Assembly (NCBI RefSeq): GCF_023634025.1
Contig: NZ_JALJCW010000001.1
Span: 1,401,501 to 1,465,500, forward strand
Origin: Hanstruepera flava
GTDB lineage: Bacteria > Bacteroidota > Bacteroidia > Flavobacteriales > Flavobacteriaceae
Reading direction: 5' to 3'
Length of the DNA: 64,000 nt
The notes under the pieces were generated by a model. The model ran no database searches and was not told where the DNA came from. It saw only the letters and a list, made by a program, of their open reading frames with translations. A program made the position numbers and the translations under genes. Of this stretch, positions 45,245-52,357 are shown piece by piece; the first letter of the stretch is position 1; each line of letters starts with the position of its first letter.

Positions 45245-46471
45245 ATGCATAGACCAACCCAAATAGTATGCGTATTCCTGGTGTTGTTTTTAACAACAAC
45301 ATTGTCTTTTTCACAAAGCAAAAAACAATTAGAATTAGAAGAACGTCGTCAAGAATTGCGTAATGAGATTAAGCAAATCAATGAATTACTATTCAAGGAT
45401 AAATCGAAGAAAAAATCGCAAACTACTTTAATAGAAGATTTAAACTACAAGGTTAGCGTGCGTAAAAACTTGATTATGGTTACCAACCAACAAGCCAATT
45501 TATTGACACGAGAGATTAACGATAACCAAAATAAAATAACCGAATTACGTGATGAGCTAGAAGTTTTAAAAGAGAATTATGCCAAAATGATTGTTACGTC
45601 TTATAAAAGTAAAAGTGAACAAAGTCGCGTGATGTTTTTATTGTCCTCAACTAATTTTAAACAAGCCTACAAGCGTATCCAGTACTTAAATCAGTATGCC
45701 AATTATCAAAAGGAACAAGGCGAAGCTATAAAAACTAAAACAGCTGAACTGCAAGAAACCAATAAAGATTTATTAAGACAAAAAGCCGATAAGCAAAAAC
45801 TTATTGAAGAAAACCGTATTGCACAGCGCGAACTCGAAACCGAATTAGCCCAACAGCAAGAGTTGATGGCTGCTATTAATAAAAATTTAAATAATTACAC
45901 CGCTCAAATTCGAGAGAAGCAACGCGAAGCCGATAAAATTGATCGCGAGATTGAAAAAATAATTCGTGAGGCCATAGCAGCATCAAACAAAAAGGCAGGA
46001 AAATCGACTGCTACATCTACAAGCTTTGCGCTTACACCTGAAGCTAAAGCATTGGCTAAAGATTTTGTGTCTAATAAAGGTAAATTATTATGGCCAGTGG
46101 AAAAAGGTGTTGTTAAAGTACGTTACGGTAAACAACCACATCCAGTGGTTAAAACGGTTACCATACAAAGTAATGGTGTACGTATAGCCACCGAAAAAAA
46201 TGCTGATGTTCGTGCCATTTTTAACGGTGAAGTTATGCGCATCATCACCTCAAAAAATGGTAATCCAACGGTGTTAATACAGCATGGTAACTATATAACC
46301 GCCTATTCCAACATGGCAAAAATATATGTCAAAAAAGGCGATAAGGTTTCTACAAAAGAAGTTATTGGTCAAGTTTTTACCAATCCTTCAAATGGTGAAA
46401 CTATTTTAAATTTCTCCATTTTTAAAGAAACCAAAACGGTTAATCCAGCCGAATGGATTTATAGGATGTAA
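45245..46471 (+). CDS. EnvC-like murein hydrolase activator with degenerate LytM domain
   Basis: 408 residues. Signal peptide to about residue 23 (LSFSQ), a long coiled coil at about 26-240 (KKQLELEERRQELRNEIKQI and onward), and a C-terminal LytM/M23 domain at about 280-405. The zinc ligands look lost: the usual final H-x-H is L-N-F in ILNFSIFKE, and the Y-x-H-L segment is AYSNM. As in E. coli EnvC, this suggests an activator of cell-wall amidases at division, not an active endopeptidase. It is the last gene of the dut-to-EnvC block. Confidence 0.88.
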   Translation: MHRPTQIVCVFLVLFLTTTLSFSQSKKQLELEERRQELRNEIKQINELLFKDKSKKKSQTTLIEDLNYKVSVRKNLIMVTNQQANLLTREINDNQNKITELRDELEVLKENYAKMIVTSYKSKSEQSRVMFLLSSTNFKQAYKRIQYLNQYANYQKEQGEAIKTKTAELQETNKDLLRQKADKQKLIEENRIAQRELETELAQQQELMAAINKNLNNYTAQIREKQREADKIDREIEKIIREAIAASNKKAGKSTATSTSFALTPEAKALAKDFVSNKGKLLWPVEKGVVKVRYGKQPHPVVKTVTIQSNGVRIATEKNADVRAIFNGEVMRIITSKNGNPTVLIQHGNYITAYSNMAKIYVKKGDKVSTKEVIGQVFTNPSNGETILNFSIFKETKTVNPAEWIYRM

Positions 46472-46511
46472 AGTCTTGTTTAAAAGTTTTATATTGGTGA
46501 AAAATTTACCA

Positions 46512-47285
46512 ATGAAAAATCTTTTTATTATTGTAACCCTTATATTGTTTGTGACAGCTTGTAATAGTGATGATTCCGATAATCCATCTCAAAACAATGT
46601 GCATGTTGGGACTTTAGTTAAAATAGAAATTTTTCGCCCAGAAGAAGATGTACGTACTAGTACTTCATATTTTTTTAATTCAGATGGGAAAGTTGAAAGT
46701 GCACTTGAAGAAGGATGGACTACTTCACAATACTTACAAGCCACCTATACATATTCTTATAATTCTGAAGGGCAAATTTGGAAGGTTACCATTGCTGTAG
46801 ACAATAGTACAGAATATACTGAATTTAACTTTACTAGCGGTTTAATTACTTCTTCATTGAGACATACTATTAATGGGAATGTTTTACGTACAGTTTATAA
46901 TTATAATAACAACAACCAACTAATAAACAAGCAGTTTTTTAATTCAAATAATGAAGAATCTTCAACATCAGATTTTTTATTCGATGCAAATGGTAATATT
47001 GAAAGTCAGCATGACGAACGCGATTTTGGAACAGAGATTATAGACTATGCTTTTGATTATGATACCTATAATAATCCGCTTAAAACCGTTTTTGAAAATC
47101 AAGAAATGAATAAAGTTGTAGGACATAACTTTAATAACATAATAAGAAGGAGTCGTACAGATGAATTTTCAACAAGTGAAATCAATATTGAATATACATA
47201 TAACGAAGCAGGTTATCCTTTAACATCAAAAGAATACTCAAACGGTAATTTATTAGTTGAAGTAACTTATACCTATCAAGAATAA
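46512..47285 (+). CDS. Lipoprotein with YD/RHS-like repeats
   Basis: 257 residues from ATG 46512; an upstream TTG at 46476 is unlikely. Signal with F-V-T-A-C (Cys17), then an Asn/Ser/Asp-rich linker. The rest consists of five or six short repeats of the form aromatic-x-aromatic-N/D-x-x-G-x-[IL], such as YFFNSDGKVES, YSYNSEGQIWK, FLFDANGNIES and YTYNEAGYPLT. These resemble YD (Tyr-Asp) repeats of RHS/teneurin shells or similar beta-strand repeat lipoproteins. Probably surface-exposed. Function unknown. Confidence 0.75.
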   Translation: MKNLFIIVTLILFVTACNSDDSDNPSQNNVHVGTLVKIEIFRPEEDVRTSTSYFFNSDGKVESALEEGWTTSQYLQATYTYSYNSEGQIWKVTIAVDNSTEYTEFNFTSGLITSSLRHTINGNVLRTVYNYNNNNQLINKQFFNSNNEESSTSDFLFDANGNIESQHDERDFGTEIIDYAFDYDTYNNPLKTVFENQEMNKVVGHNFNNIIRRSRTDEFSTSEINIEYTYNEAGYPLTSKEYSNGNLLVEVTYTYQE

Positions 47286-47307
47286 TTAATAATAATTCAA
47301 AAAAGCC

Positions 47308-47817
47308 TTATTCAAACAACGCCTTTAATTCCGTAGCTTCTTTAGGCTTCATTTTGCCCGCCAATACCAAGCTTAATTGCTTACGTCTTAAAGCTGCTGC
47401 AAAGCGCTCTTTTTCCAAGTCGGTTTCAGGCGTAATTTCAGGAATTTCAACAGGGCGCCCTGTTTCATCAACAGCTACAAAAGTATAAATAGCCTCATTG
47501 GCTTTGGTGCGTTGTCCAGATTCGCGGTCTTCTATCCAAACATCCAAAAACACTTCCATAGAGGTTTTAAAAGCACGTGATACTTTGGCTTCAACGGTCA
47601 CCACACTTCCCAATGGTACAGAACGGTTAAAAGCCACATGGTTTACCGAAGCTGTTACCACAATACGGCGACTGTGACGTCTGGCAGCAATACTGGCGCA
47701 GCGATCCATTCTGGCCAATAGTTCACCTCCAAATAAATTATTTAACGGGTTGGTCTCACTTGGCAAAACCAAGTCGGTCATTATGGTTTTAGTTTGTTCT
47801 GGTGTTTTTGCTTGCAT
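47308..47817 (-). CDS. Acyl-CoA thioesterase (hotdog fold, YciA/BFIT type)
   Basis: 169 residues from ATG 47817; the TTG seven codons earlier overlaps the promoter. Conserved hotdog segments: PSETNPLNNLFGGELLARMDRCASIAARRH near 18-47, with the N-x-x-G-G-x-L-L-x-x-M/W-D catalytic layout (Asp38), then VVTASVNHVAFNRSVPLGSVV near 51-71. It hydrolyses medium- to long-chain acyl-CoA in the cytoplasm. Monocistronic. Confidence 0.92.
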   Translation of the reverse strand: MQAKTPEQTKTIMTDLVLPSETNPLNNLFGGELLARMDRCASIAARRHSRRIVVTASVNHVAFNRSVPLGSVVTVEAKVSRAFKTSMEVFLDVWIEDRESGQRTKANEAIYTFVAVDETGRPVEIPEITPETDLEKERFAAALRRKQLSLVLAGKMKPKEATELKALFE

Positions 47818-47835
47818 AGCTCTTGTTTTGAGCTG

Positions 47836-47843
47836 CAAAGGTA
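47836..47843 (-). promoter_or_regulatory. -7 promoter box (TACCTTTG) for the acyl-CoA thioesterase
   Basis: A perfect TAnnTTTG match on the minus strand, read 47843 to 47836, 18 bases before ATG 47817. It is the same octamer as before atpB and supports the ATG start. Confidence 0.6.
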
Positions 47844-47890
47844 AGACGAAAAAAGCTTATGGTTATAGCTTTATGCTATAAAATATTGTC

Positions 47891-47930
47891 TGTCATTCAG
47901 AGCGCAACAACGTGTAGCGAAGAATCTTTG
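47891..47930. repeat. Dispersed TGTCATTCAG-type repeat
   Basis: TGTCATTCAGAGCG...GTAGCGAAGAATCTTTG is clearly related to the element at 24810 (same first 10 bases and same GAAGAATCTTT core). It is followed by a hairpin TGCTGAA/TTCAGCA at 47951-47969. Together they fill the gap between the thioesterase promoter and the SPOR gene stop. Confidence 0.65.
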
Positions 47931-47989
47931 AAAGCGGAATAATTATTAAATGCTGAACTAAATTCAGCAGGACAAGTGAAATTTTGAGT

Positions 47990-48928
47990 TTAATCTAATT
48001 CCTTAACTAAAAGCCAAGCATCAGAATTATGGGTGCGTTTTATATCTCGTAAAGCGGCTAGCGCCTCAAGTCTATCTTCATAACTTGCATACACGACTTC
48101 ATGCAAGCCATATTTGTTCACACCAATTTTACGGGCCTTAAAACCTTGGTCTTTTAATTGTGAAACTTTTTTGTCGCTATTTTCTTCTATACGAAAAGCA
48201 CCAGCAATAATATGATAGTTGCCAGATTGTTTGGTAATATTTAGGGTAACAGCTGGAAGCGGATTATCAATTACAAAAGTCGCCTCTTGAATTTTATTCT
48301 CTAACGCTTCATTAGCTTGTTCTTGAGCCAATTTATTGTGCTCATTTATGTTGTCTACATAAAATTTAGAAGCACCTAAACCACCAACTGTTAATGCTAT
48401 TAGTGCTACAGCCGCATATTTTAAATAAGGACGCGATTTACGTCTTTCAGGAGTCACAGCAATAGGAACTACTTTTTCTATGTCTTCAACCGATTCTTTA
48501 TACGTTTCACGAGTCACTTCATGAGAGACAAACTGTGATAACCCAAAAGCATCAGTTAAATAATTAAGATGATATGATGGCTCAAATAATATTTTACCTT
48601 CGGTATTTAACGATAAACTGCCTATGTTTTGAAAATCTAAAGTTTCGCCTTCAACTAAATACGATTTTAAATACTTAACACGTTTTTTAATTCGTTGAGA
48701 AGCTTCTTCGTAAGGTATCTTTTCAACATCTGCAATATAATGCGTTAGTAAGCCGTCATTTTTTTGAATCTGCTCGTTAAACGACAATATCTTTTTTGGC
48801 GGATAAAACGCATGAGTAGATTCATGAATGGTAGCCGAAACACGACGCGTTAAAAACGAGCCGAATTCAGGAATGGTAACACATTCGTAACGGTACAATA
48901 AATCGCTGATGTAAGGTTCTAATTGCAT
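47990..48928 (-). CDS. Membrane protein with HU-like (CCDC81) and SPOR domains
   Basis: 312 residues, ATG 48928. N-terminal 1-130 resembles the prokaryotic HU/CCDC81 domain pair: QLEPYISDLLYRYECVTIPEFGSFL, then a second unit ending EGETLDFQNIGSLSLN. A membrane helix lies at about 167-185 (AAVALIALTVGGLGASKFYV). The C-terminal SPOR domain at about 235-310 contains YHIIAGAFRIEENSDKKVSQL and ends AWLLVKEL. SPOR binds denuded glycan at the division septum. The layout puts an HU-like domain in the cytoplasm and SPOR in the periplasm. Expressed from its own near-leaderless promoter. Confidence 0.87.
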   Translation of the reverse strand: MQLEPYISDLLYRYECVTIPEFGSFLTRRVSATIHESTHAFYPPKKILSFNEQIQKNDGLLTHYIADVEKIPYEEASQRIKKRVKYLKSYLVEGETLDFQNIGSLSLNTEGKILFEPSYHLNYLTDAFGLSQFVSHEVTRETYKESVEDIEKVVPIAVTPERRKSRPYLKYAAVALIALTVGGLGASKFYVDNINEHNKLAQEQANEALENKIQEATFVIDNPLPAVTLNITKQSGNYHIIAGAFRIEENSDKKVSQLKDQGFKARKIGVNKYGLHEVVYASYEDRLEALAALRDIKRTHNSDAWLLVKELD

Positions 48929-48933
48929 AAAAA

Positions 48934-48962
48934 CAAAGTTAAAAAAATTTAAATGCGAACAA
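48934..48962 (-). promoter_or_regulatory. Promoter of the HU/SPOR gene (TTG-N18-TAACTTTG), near-leaderless
   Basis: On the minus strand TTG (48962-48960), an 18-base spacer and TAACTTTG (48941-48934) match the flavobacterial consensus exactly. Only five bases separate the -7 box from the ATG at 48928, so the transcript should start at or next to the start codon. Confidence 0.75.
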
Positions 48963-49032
48963 AAACAGCACTTAAGTATTTATTAACATCCTAAAATTTC
49001 TTTTCTTGTAGTTTAGAAATCAAGTAAATACC

Positions 49033-50136
49033 ATGACAGAAAATCAGTTGCTATCTATTTTAGCCTTACAGCATATACCTAATATTGGAGACATTACTGC
49101 TAAAAAACTGATTAATCATTGTGGGTCTGCCGAAGCCATTTTTAAAGAGAAAAAACAAAACCTCTTAAAAATTGATGGTATTGGAAGTGTTGTGATGCGT
49201 GATGTATTTAACAAACAACATTTTACAGCGGCTGAAGAAGAGTTACGTTTTATTAAAGAAAATAATATTGCTTATTTGTATTTTACTGATAGCAATTACC
49301 CTGAACGTTTAAAGCACTGTATAGATAGCCCTATTTTATTGTTTCAGACTGGTAATATAAACCTAAAAAACAAACGTATAATAAGTATTGTTGGCACGCG
49401 AAAAATTACGAGTAGTGGTGTGGATTTTTGTAAGAGGTTGGTTGAAGAGTTAGCAGTTTTTAATCCTGTTATTGTTTCTGGGTTCGCTTATGGTACAGAT
49501 ATTACAGCACAAAAAGCTGCATTGAAACACAATTTACAAACCATTGGGTGTTTGGCCCATGGTCTAAACCAAATATATCCTAAAACGCATAAAAAGTATG
49601 TTGCCGATATTGAAAAGCATGGTGGGTTTTTTACCGATTTTTGGAGCAGTGATCCTTTTGACCGGAATAATTTTTTAAAACGAAACCGAATTATTGCTGG
49701 TTTAAGTGAAGCTACTATAGTCATAGAATCTGCTGAAAAAGGAGGTAGTTTGGTTACTGCTGATATAGCCAACTCATACAATCGCGATGTGTTTGCTGTG
49801 CCTGGTCGAACGACTGACACACAAAGCGTGGGCTGCAATAACTTGATTAAATTTCAAAAAGCGCATTTATTGTCAAACTCCGTGGATATCCCATATATGT
49901 TAAATTGGGAGTTGGAAACAAAAGAAAAACCAACTATTCAAAAGCAGCTGTTTGTTGAACTAATTGATGAGGAAAAGATTATCTACAATTACTTAAAAAC
50001 TGAAGAAAAACAACAGTTGGATATCATAGCATTAGACTGCAACATGCCTATTTTTAAAGTCGCAAGTGTGTTACTTAATCTAGAACTAAAAGGTGTTGTT
50101 AGACCGTTGCCAGGGAAATATTTTGAGGTTATTTAA
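49033..50136 (+). CDS. dprA: DNA-processing protein DprA
   Basis: 367 residues. N-terminal helix-hairpin-helix-like region (LQHIPNIGDITAKKLINHCGS), central Rossmann-fold with IVGTRKITSSGVDFC near 115-129, VSGFAYGTDITAQKAAL near 148-164, and the C-terminal winged-helix-like domain. DprA loads RecA on incoming single-stranded DNA during natural transformation. All core Rossmann residues (S-G-x-A-x-G-x-D) are present. It ends tail-to-tail with trpS, overlapping 4 bases. Confidence 0.94.
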   Translation: MTENQLLSILALQHIPNIGDITAKKLINHCGSAEAIFKEKKQNLLKIDGIGSVVMRDVFNKQHFTAAEEELRFIKENNIAYLYFTDSNYPERLKHCIDSPILLFQTGNINLKNKRIISIVGTRKITSSGVDFCKRLVEELAVFNPVIVSGFAYGTDITAQKAALKHNLQTIGCLAHGLNQIYPKTHKKYVADIEKHGGFFTDFWSSDPFDRNNFLKRNRIIAGLSEATIVIESAEKGGSLVTADIANSYNRDVFAVPGRTTDTQSVGCNNLIKFQKAHLLSNSVDIPYMLNWELETKEKPTIQKQLFVELIDEEKIIYNYLKTEEKQQLDIIALDCNMPIFKVASVLLNLELKGVVRPLPGKYFEVI

Positions 50137-51101
50137 TATCCAGCCTTTTCTCGAACACGGTTAAGCACATTATCAGCCACAATTTTTGCTTTTTCAGCAC
50201 CAATCTGTAAAGCTTTATCTATTTCGTTTAGGTTCGCCATGTAATGATTATAGCGTTCGCGAGGTTCGGCAAACTTTTCAGCTATTAATTCAAAAAGGGC
50301 TTGTTTGGCATGCCCATAACCATAACCACCTGCTTCATAATTGGCTTTCATTTTAGCGACCTCATCATCTGAAGCCAAAATGTTGTATAACGCAAAACAA
50401 TTACAGGTTTTCCAATCTTTAGGATCCTCTAAAGGTGTACTATCGGTTTTAATAGACATGATTTGTTTACGCAGCTTCTTATCATCTAAAAATATATTGA
50501 TAATATTACCACGACTCTTGCTCATCTTTTCACCGTCGGTTCCTGGAATAAGCATGGTGTTCTCCTGTATTTTTCCTTCTGGTAAAACAAAGGTTTCTCC
50601 CATTTTGGCATGAAAACGTGAAGCTACATCACGTGTCATCTCAATATGCTGTAACTGGTCTTTTCCAACAGGAACAAGGTTGGCATCATACAACAGAATA
50701 TCTGCAGCCATTAACATAGGATACATAAATAAGCCAGAGTTTACATCGTCTAATCTATCGGCTTTATCTTTAAATCCATGAGCTAATTGCAATCTTTTAA
50801 ACGGAAAAAAACAATTTAAATACCAAGCAAGTTCTGTAACTTGAGGCACATCGCTTTGTCTGTAAAATACTGTTTTTTCTATATCTAATCCAAAAGCTAA
50901 CCATGTAGCTGCTACAGAGTAAGTGTTGTGTCTTAACTCTTCAGCATTTTTTATTTGTGTAAGCGTGTGTAAATTAGCGATAAAGAGAAACGAATCGTTT
51001 TCTGGGTTATTCGCCATTTCAATTGCAGGCATAATAGCGCCTAAAATATTTCCTAAATGCGGTGTTCCTGTACTTTGTATTCCTGTTAATATTCTTGCCA
51101 T
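50133..51101 (-). CDS. trpS: Tryptophanyl-tRNA synthetase
   Basis: 322 residues, ATG at 51101. Class I synthetase: the HIGH-like motif is TGTPHLGN (11-18) and the KMSKS motif is intact in GEKMSKSRGN near 191-200. MYPMLMAADILLYDANLVPVGKDQ, near 126-149, is the tryptophan-site region. A dispersed hairpin lies in its leader 5 bases before the start codon. Confidence 0.96.
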   Translation of the reverse strand: MARILTGIQSTGTPHLGNILGAIMPAIEMANNPENDSFLFIANLHTLTQIKNAEELRHNTYSVAATWLAFGLDIEKTVFYRQSDVPQVTELAWYLNCFFPFKRLQLAHGFKDKADRLDDVNSGLFMYPMLMAADILLYDANLVPVGKDQLQHIEMTRDVASRFHAKMGETFVLPEGKIQENTMLIPGTDGEKMSKSRGNIINIFLDDKKLRKQIMSIKTDSTPLEDPKDWKTCNCFALYNILASDDEVAKMKANYEAGGYGYGHAKQALFELIAEKFAEPRERYNHYMANLNEIDKALQIGAEKAKIVADNVLNRVREKAGY

Positions 51102-51106
51102 AACAT

Positions 51107-51124
51107 TTTCTGCGAAAGCAGAAA
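51107..51124 (-). promoter_or_regulatory. Hairpin in the trpS leader (dispersed CTGCGAAAGCAG type)
   Basis: TTTCTGC-GAAA-GCAGAAA on the plus strand (TTTC loop on the transcript) forms a 7-bp stem whose base is 5 bases from the trpS ATG. It could affect ribosome access. Compared with the element at 41904, one C-G pair is replaced by T-A on both sides. Confidence 0.6.
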
Positions 51125-51146
51125 TCTTTTTAGATTATCAATAGGA

Positions 51147-51154
51147 CAAATGTA
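51147..51154 (-). promoter_or_regulatory. -7 promoter box (TACATTTG) for trpS
   Basis: Perfect TAnnTTTG match on the minus strand, 45 bases upstream of the ATG, so the leader would contain the 51107-51124 hairpin. No TTG at the ideal distance; the nearest is at 14 bases. Confidence 0.55.
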
Positions 51155-51223
51155 CTTATAGTTGTGAACAAAAAAAAGTGGCTTTTAACCACTTTATATA
51201 TTAAAGTTTTTTTATTAGCAAGG

Positions 51224-51466
51224 TTATTTTTTAAATAACCCAGCTACAAAAAGTACAATTACAGCACCAACGGCACCTGTAATAATATCGCCTAAAACAC
51301 CATCGGAAATTGAAATTCCCAACGCTCCAAAAGCCCAATTCCCTACAATCCCACCAATAATACCTAAAATGATATTTATTAGTAATCCAAACCCACCACC
51401 TTTCATTAATTTTCCGCCCAGCCATCCAGCTATAGCGCCAATAAGTAATGCATAAAGTAAACTCAT
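51224..51466 (-). CDS. GlsB/YeaQ/YmgE-family small membrane protein
   Basis: 80 residues with three short hydrophobic helices. It starts SLLYALLIGAIAGWLGGKLMKGGGFG, continues INIILGIIGGIVGNWAFGALG and ends AGLFKK, the glycine-rich pattern of the transglycosylase-associated (YeaQ/YmgE) family linked to envelope stress. It is the only strong frame here; a 64-codon frame in the same place is a shadow. Function in the family is poorly defined. Confidence 0.88.
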   Translation of the reverse strand: MSLLYALLIGAIAGWLGGKLMKGGGFGLLINIILGIIGGIVGNWAFGALGISISDGVLGDIITGAVGAVIVLFVAGLFKK

Positions 51467-51518
51467 AATAGTTTAATTTTAAAAGTTAGTATTTCTAAAG
51501 ATAATAAATATATATCAT

Positions 51519-51526
51519 TATTTTTG
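51519..51526 (+). promoter_or_regulatory. -7 promoter box (TATTTTTG) for the PlsC-like gene, near-leaderless
   Basis: TATTTTTG matches TAnnTTTG and ends 6 bases before ATG 51533, so the transcript probably begins at or very near the start codon. It overlaps the in-frame TTG at 51524 and thereby rules it out. Confidence 0.6.
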
Positions 51527-51532
51527 GCACTT

Positions 51533-52270
51533 ATGATTATGTTCAAATACCTATTCTGGATTTTATATCGTATATGGTTTTATATTTTGGTAGCTATACC
51601 AATTGTTATTTTGTTCCCAATATTATTGGTTTCAATTTCTAGAGAATCCTGGTATCCCTTTTTTTTTAAGCTCGCACGTTTTTGGGCTTACATTATTTTA
51701 ATAGGCATGGGCTTTCGAGTGAAGATTAATTTGAAACAGGAGCCTCAAAAAAAAGCGAGCTATATGTTTATTGCCAATCACACCTCTATGGCAGATATTA
51801 TGCTTATGCTTGTTACTAGTAAAAACCCTTTTGTGTTTGTAGGCAAGAAAGAATTGGCAAAGATACCTTTGTTTGGATTTTTTTATAAGCGTACCTGTAT
51901 ATTAGTCGACAGAAGTTCGGAAAAGAGCAGAAAGGCTGTTTTTTTAAGAGCTCAAAAGCGTTTAAAACAGGGCTTGAGTATATGTATTTTTCCAGAAGGA
52001 GGCGTGCCAGAAGAACATATAATTCTTGACGATTTTAAAGATGGTGCATTTAGGCTGGCCATTAATCATCAGGTTCCTATTGTGCCTCTAGTTTTTCTTG
52101 ATAATAAAAAACGATTTAGTTATACGTTTTTTAGTGGTGGCCCTGGAAAAATGCGTGTAATTGGGCATTCACATATTCAGACTAAAGGATTGACCATAGC
52201 CGATACTAAACAGCTTAATAACCAGTCTCGAGAAGTAATTTTAAAGACATTACAGGATGATTTAAATTAA
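51533..52270 (+). CDS. Lysophospholipid acyltransferase (PlsC family)
   Basis: 245 residues from ATG 51533; ATG 51539 is also possible. N-terminal membrane helices (about 5-36 and 48-63), then the acyltransferase H-x4-D motif N-H83-T-S-M-A-D88, the KKELAKIPLFGFF region, and the FPEGG substrate motif near 149-153. It probably acylates 1-acyl-glycerol-3-phosphate at the inner membrane. Monocistronic, with a strong terminator. Confidence 0.92.
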   Translation: MIMFKYLFWILYRIWFYILVAIPIVILFPILLVSISRESWYPFFFKLARFWAYIILIGMGFRVKINLKQEPQKKASYMFIANHTSMADIMLMLVTSKNPFVFVGKKELAKIPLFGFFYKRTCILVDRSSEKSRKAVFLRAQKRLKQGLSICIFPEGGVPEEHIILDDFKDGAFRLAINHQVPIVPLVFLDNKKRFSYTFFSGGPGKMRVIGHSHIQTKGLTIADTKQLNNQSREVILKTLQDDLN

Positions 52271-52299
52271 AAAGTCGCTCTGCAGAAGAGCGACTTTTT
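52269..52299. terminator. Bidirectional rho-independent terminator
   Basis: AAAAAGTCGCTCT and AGAGCGACTTTTT form a 13-base stem around a 5-base loop, with a U-run on both strands. It ends the PlsC-like transcript and can also serve the opposing sigma/anti-sigma operon whose last stop is at 52358. Confidence 0.85.
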
Positions 52300-52357
52300 G
52301 TTCATCATTGCTTTCCATTAAGACTTGGAAAGGCAATCAATCTAACCAACTAAAAAA

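Noticed and set aside
47839-47989. tRNA or small RNA gene in the gap
   Set aside because: Only the dispersed repeat and a short hairpin are visible; no cloverleaf or terminator is present.
49488-49838. 116-codon minus-strand frame inside dprA
   Set aside because: It is antisense to a complete, motif-confirmed gene and shows no signal, motif or promoter of its own.
51231-51425. 64-codon frame overlapping the GlsB-like gene
   Set aside because: Trp/Arg/Tyr-rich shadow of the Gly/Ile-rich GlsB frame; the latter matches a known family.
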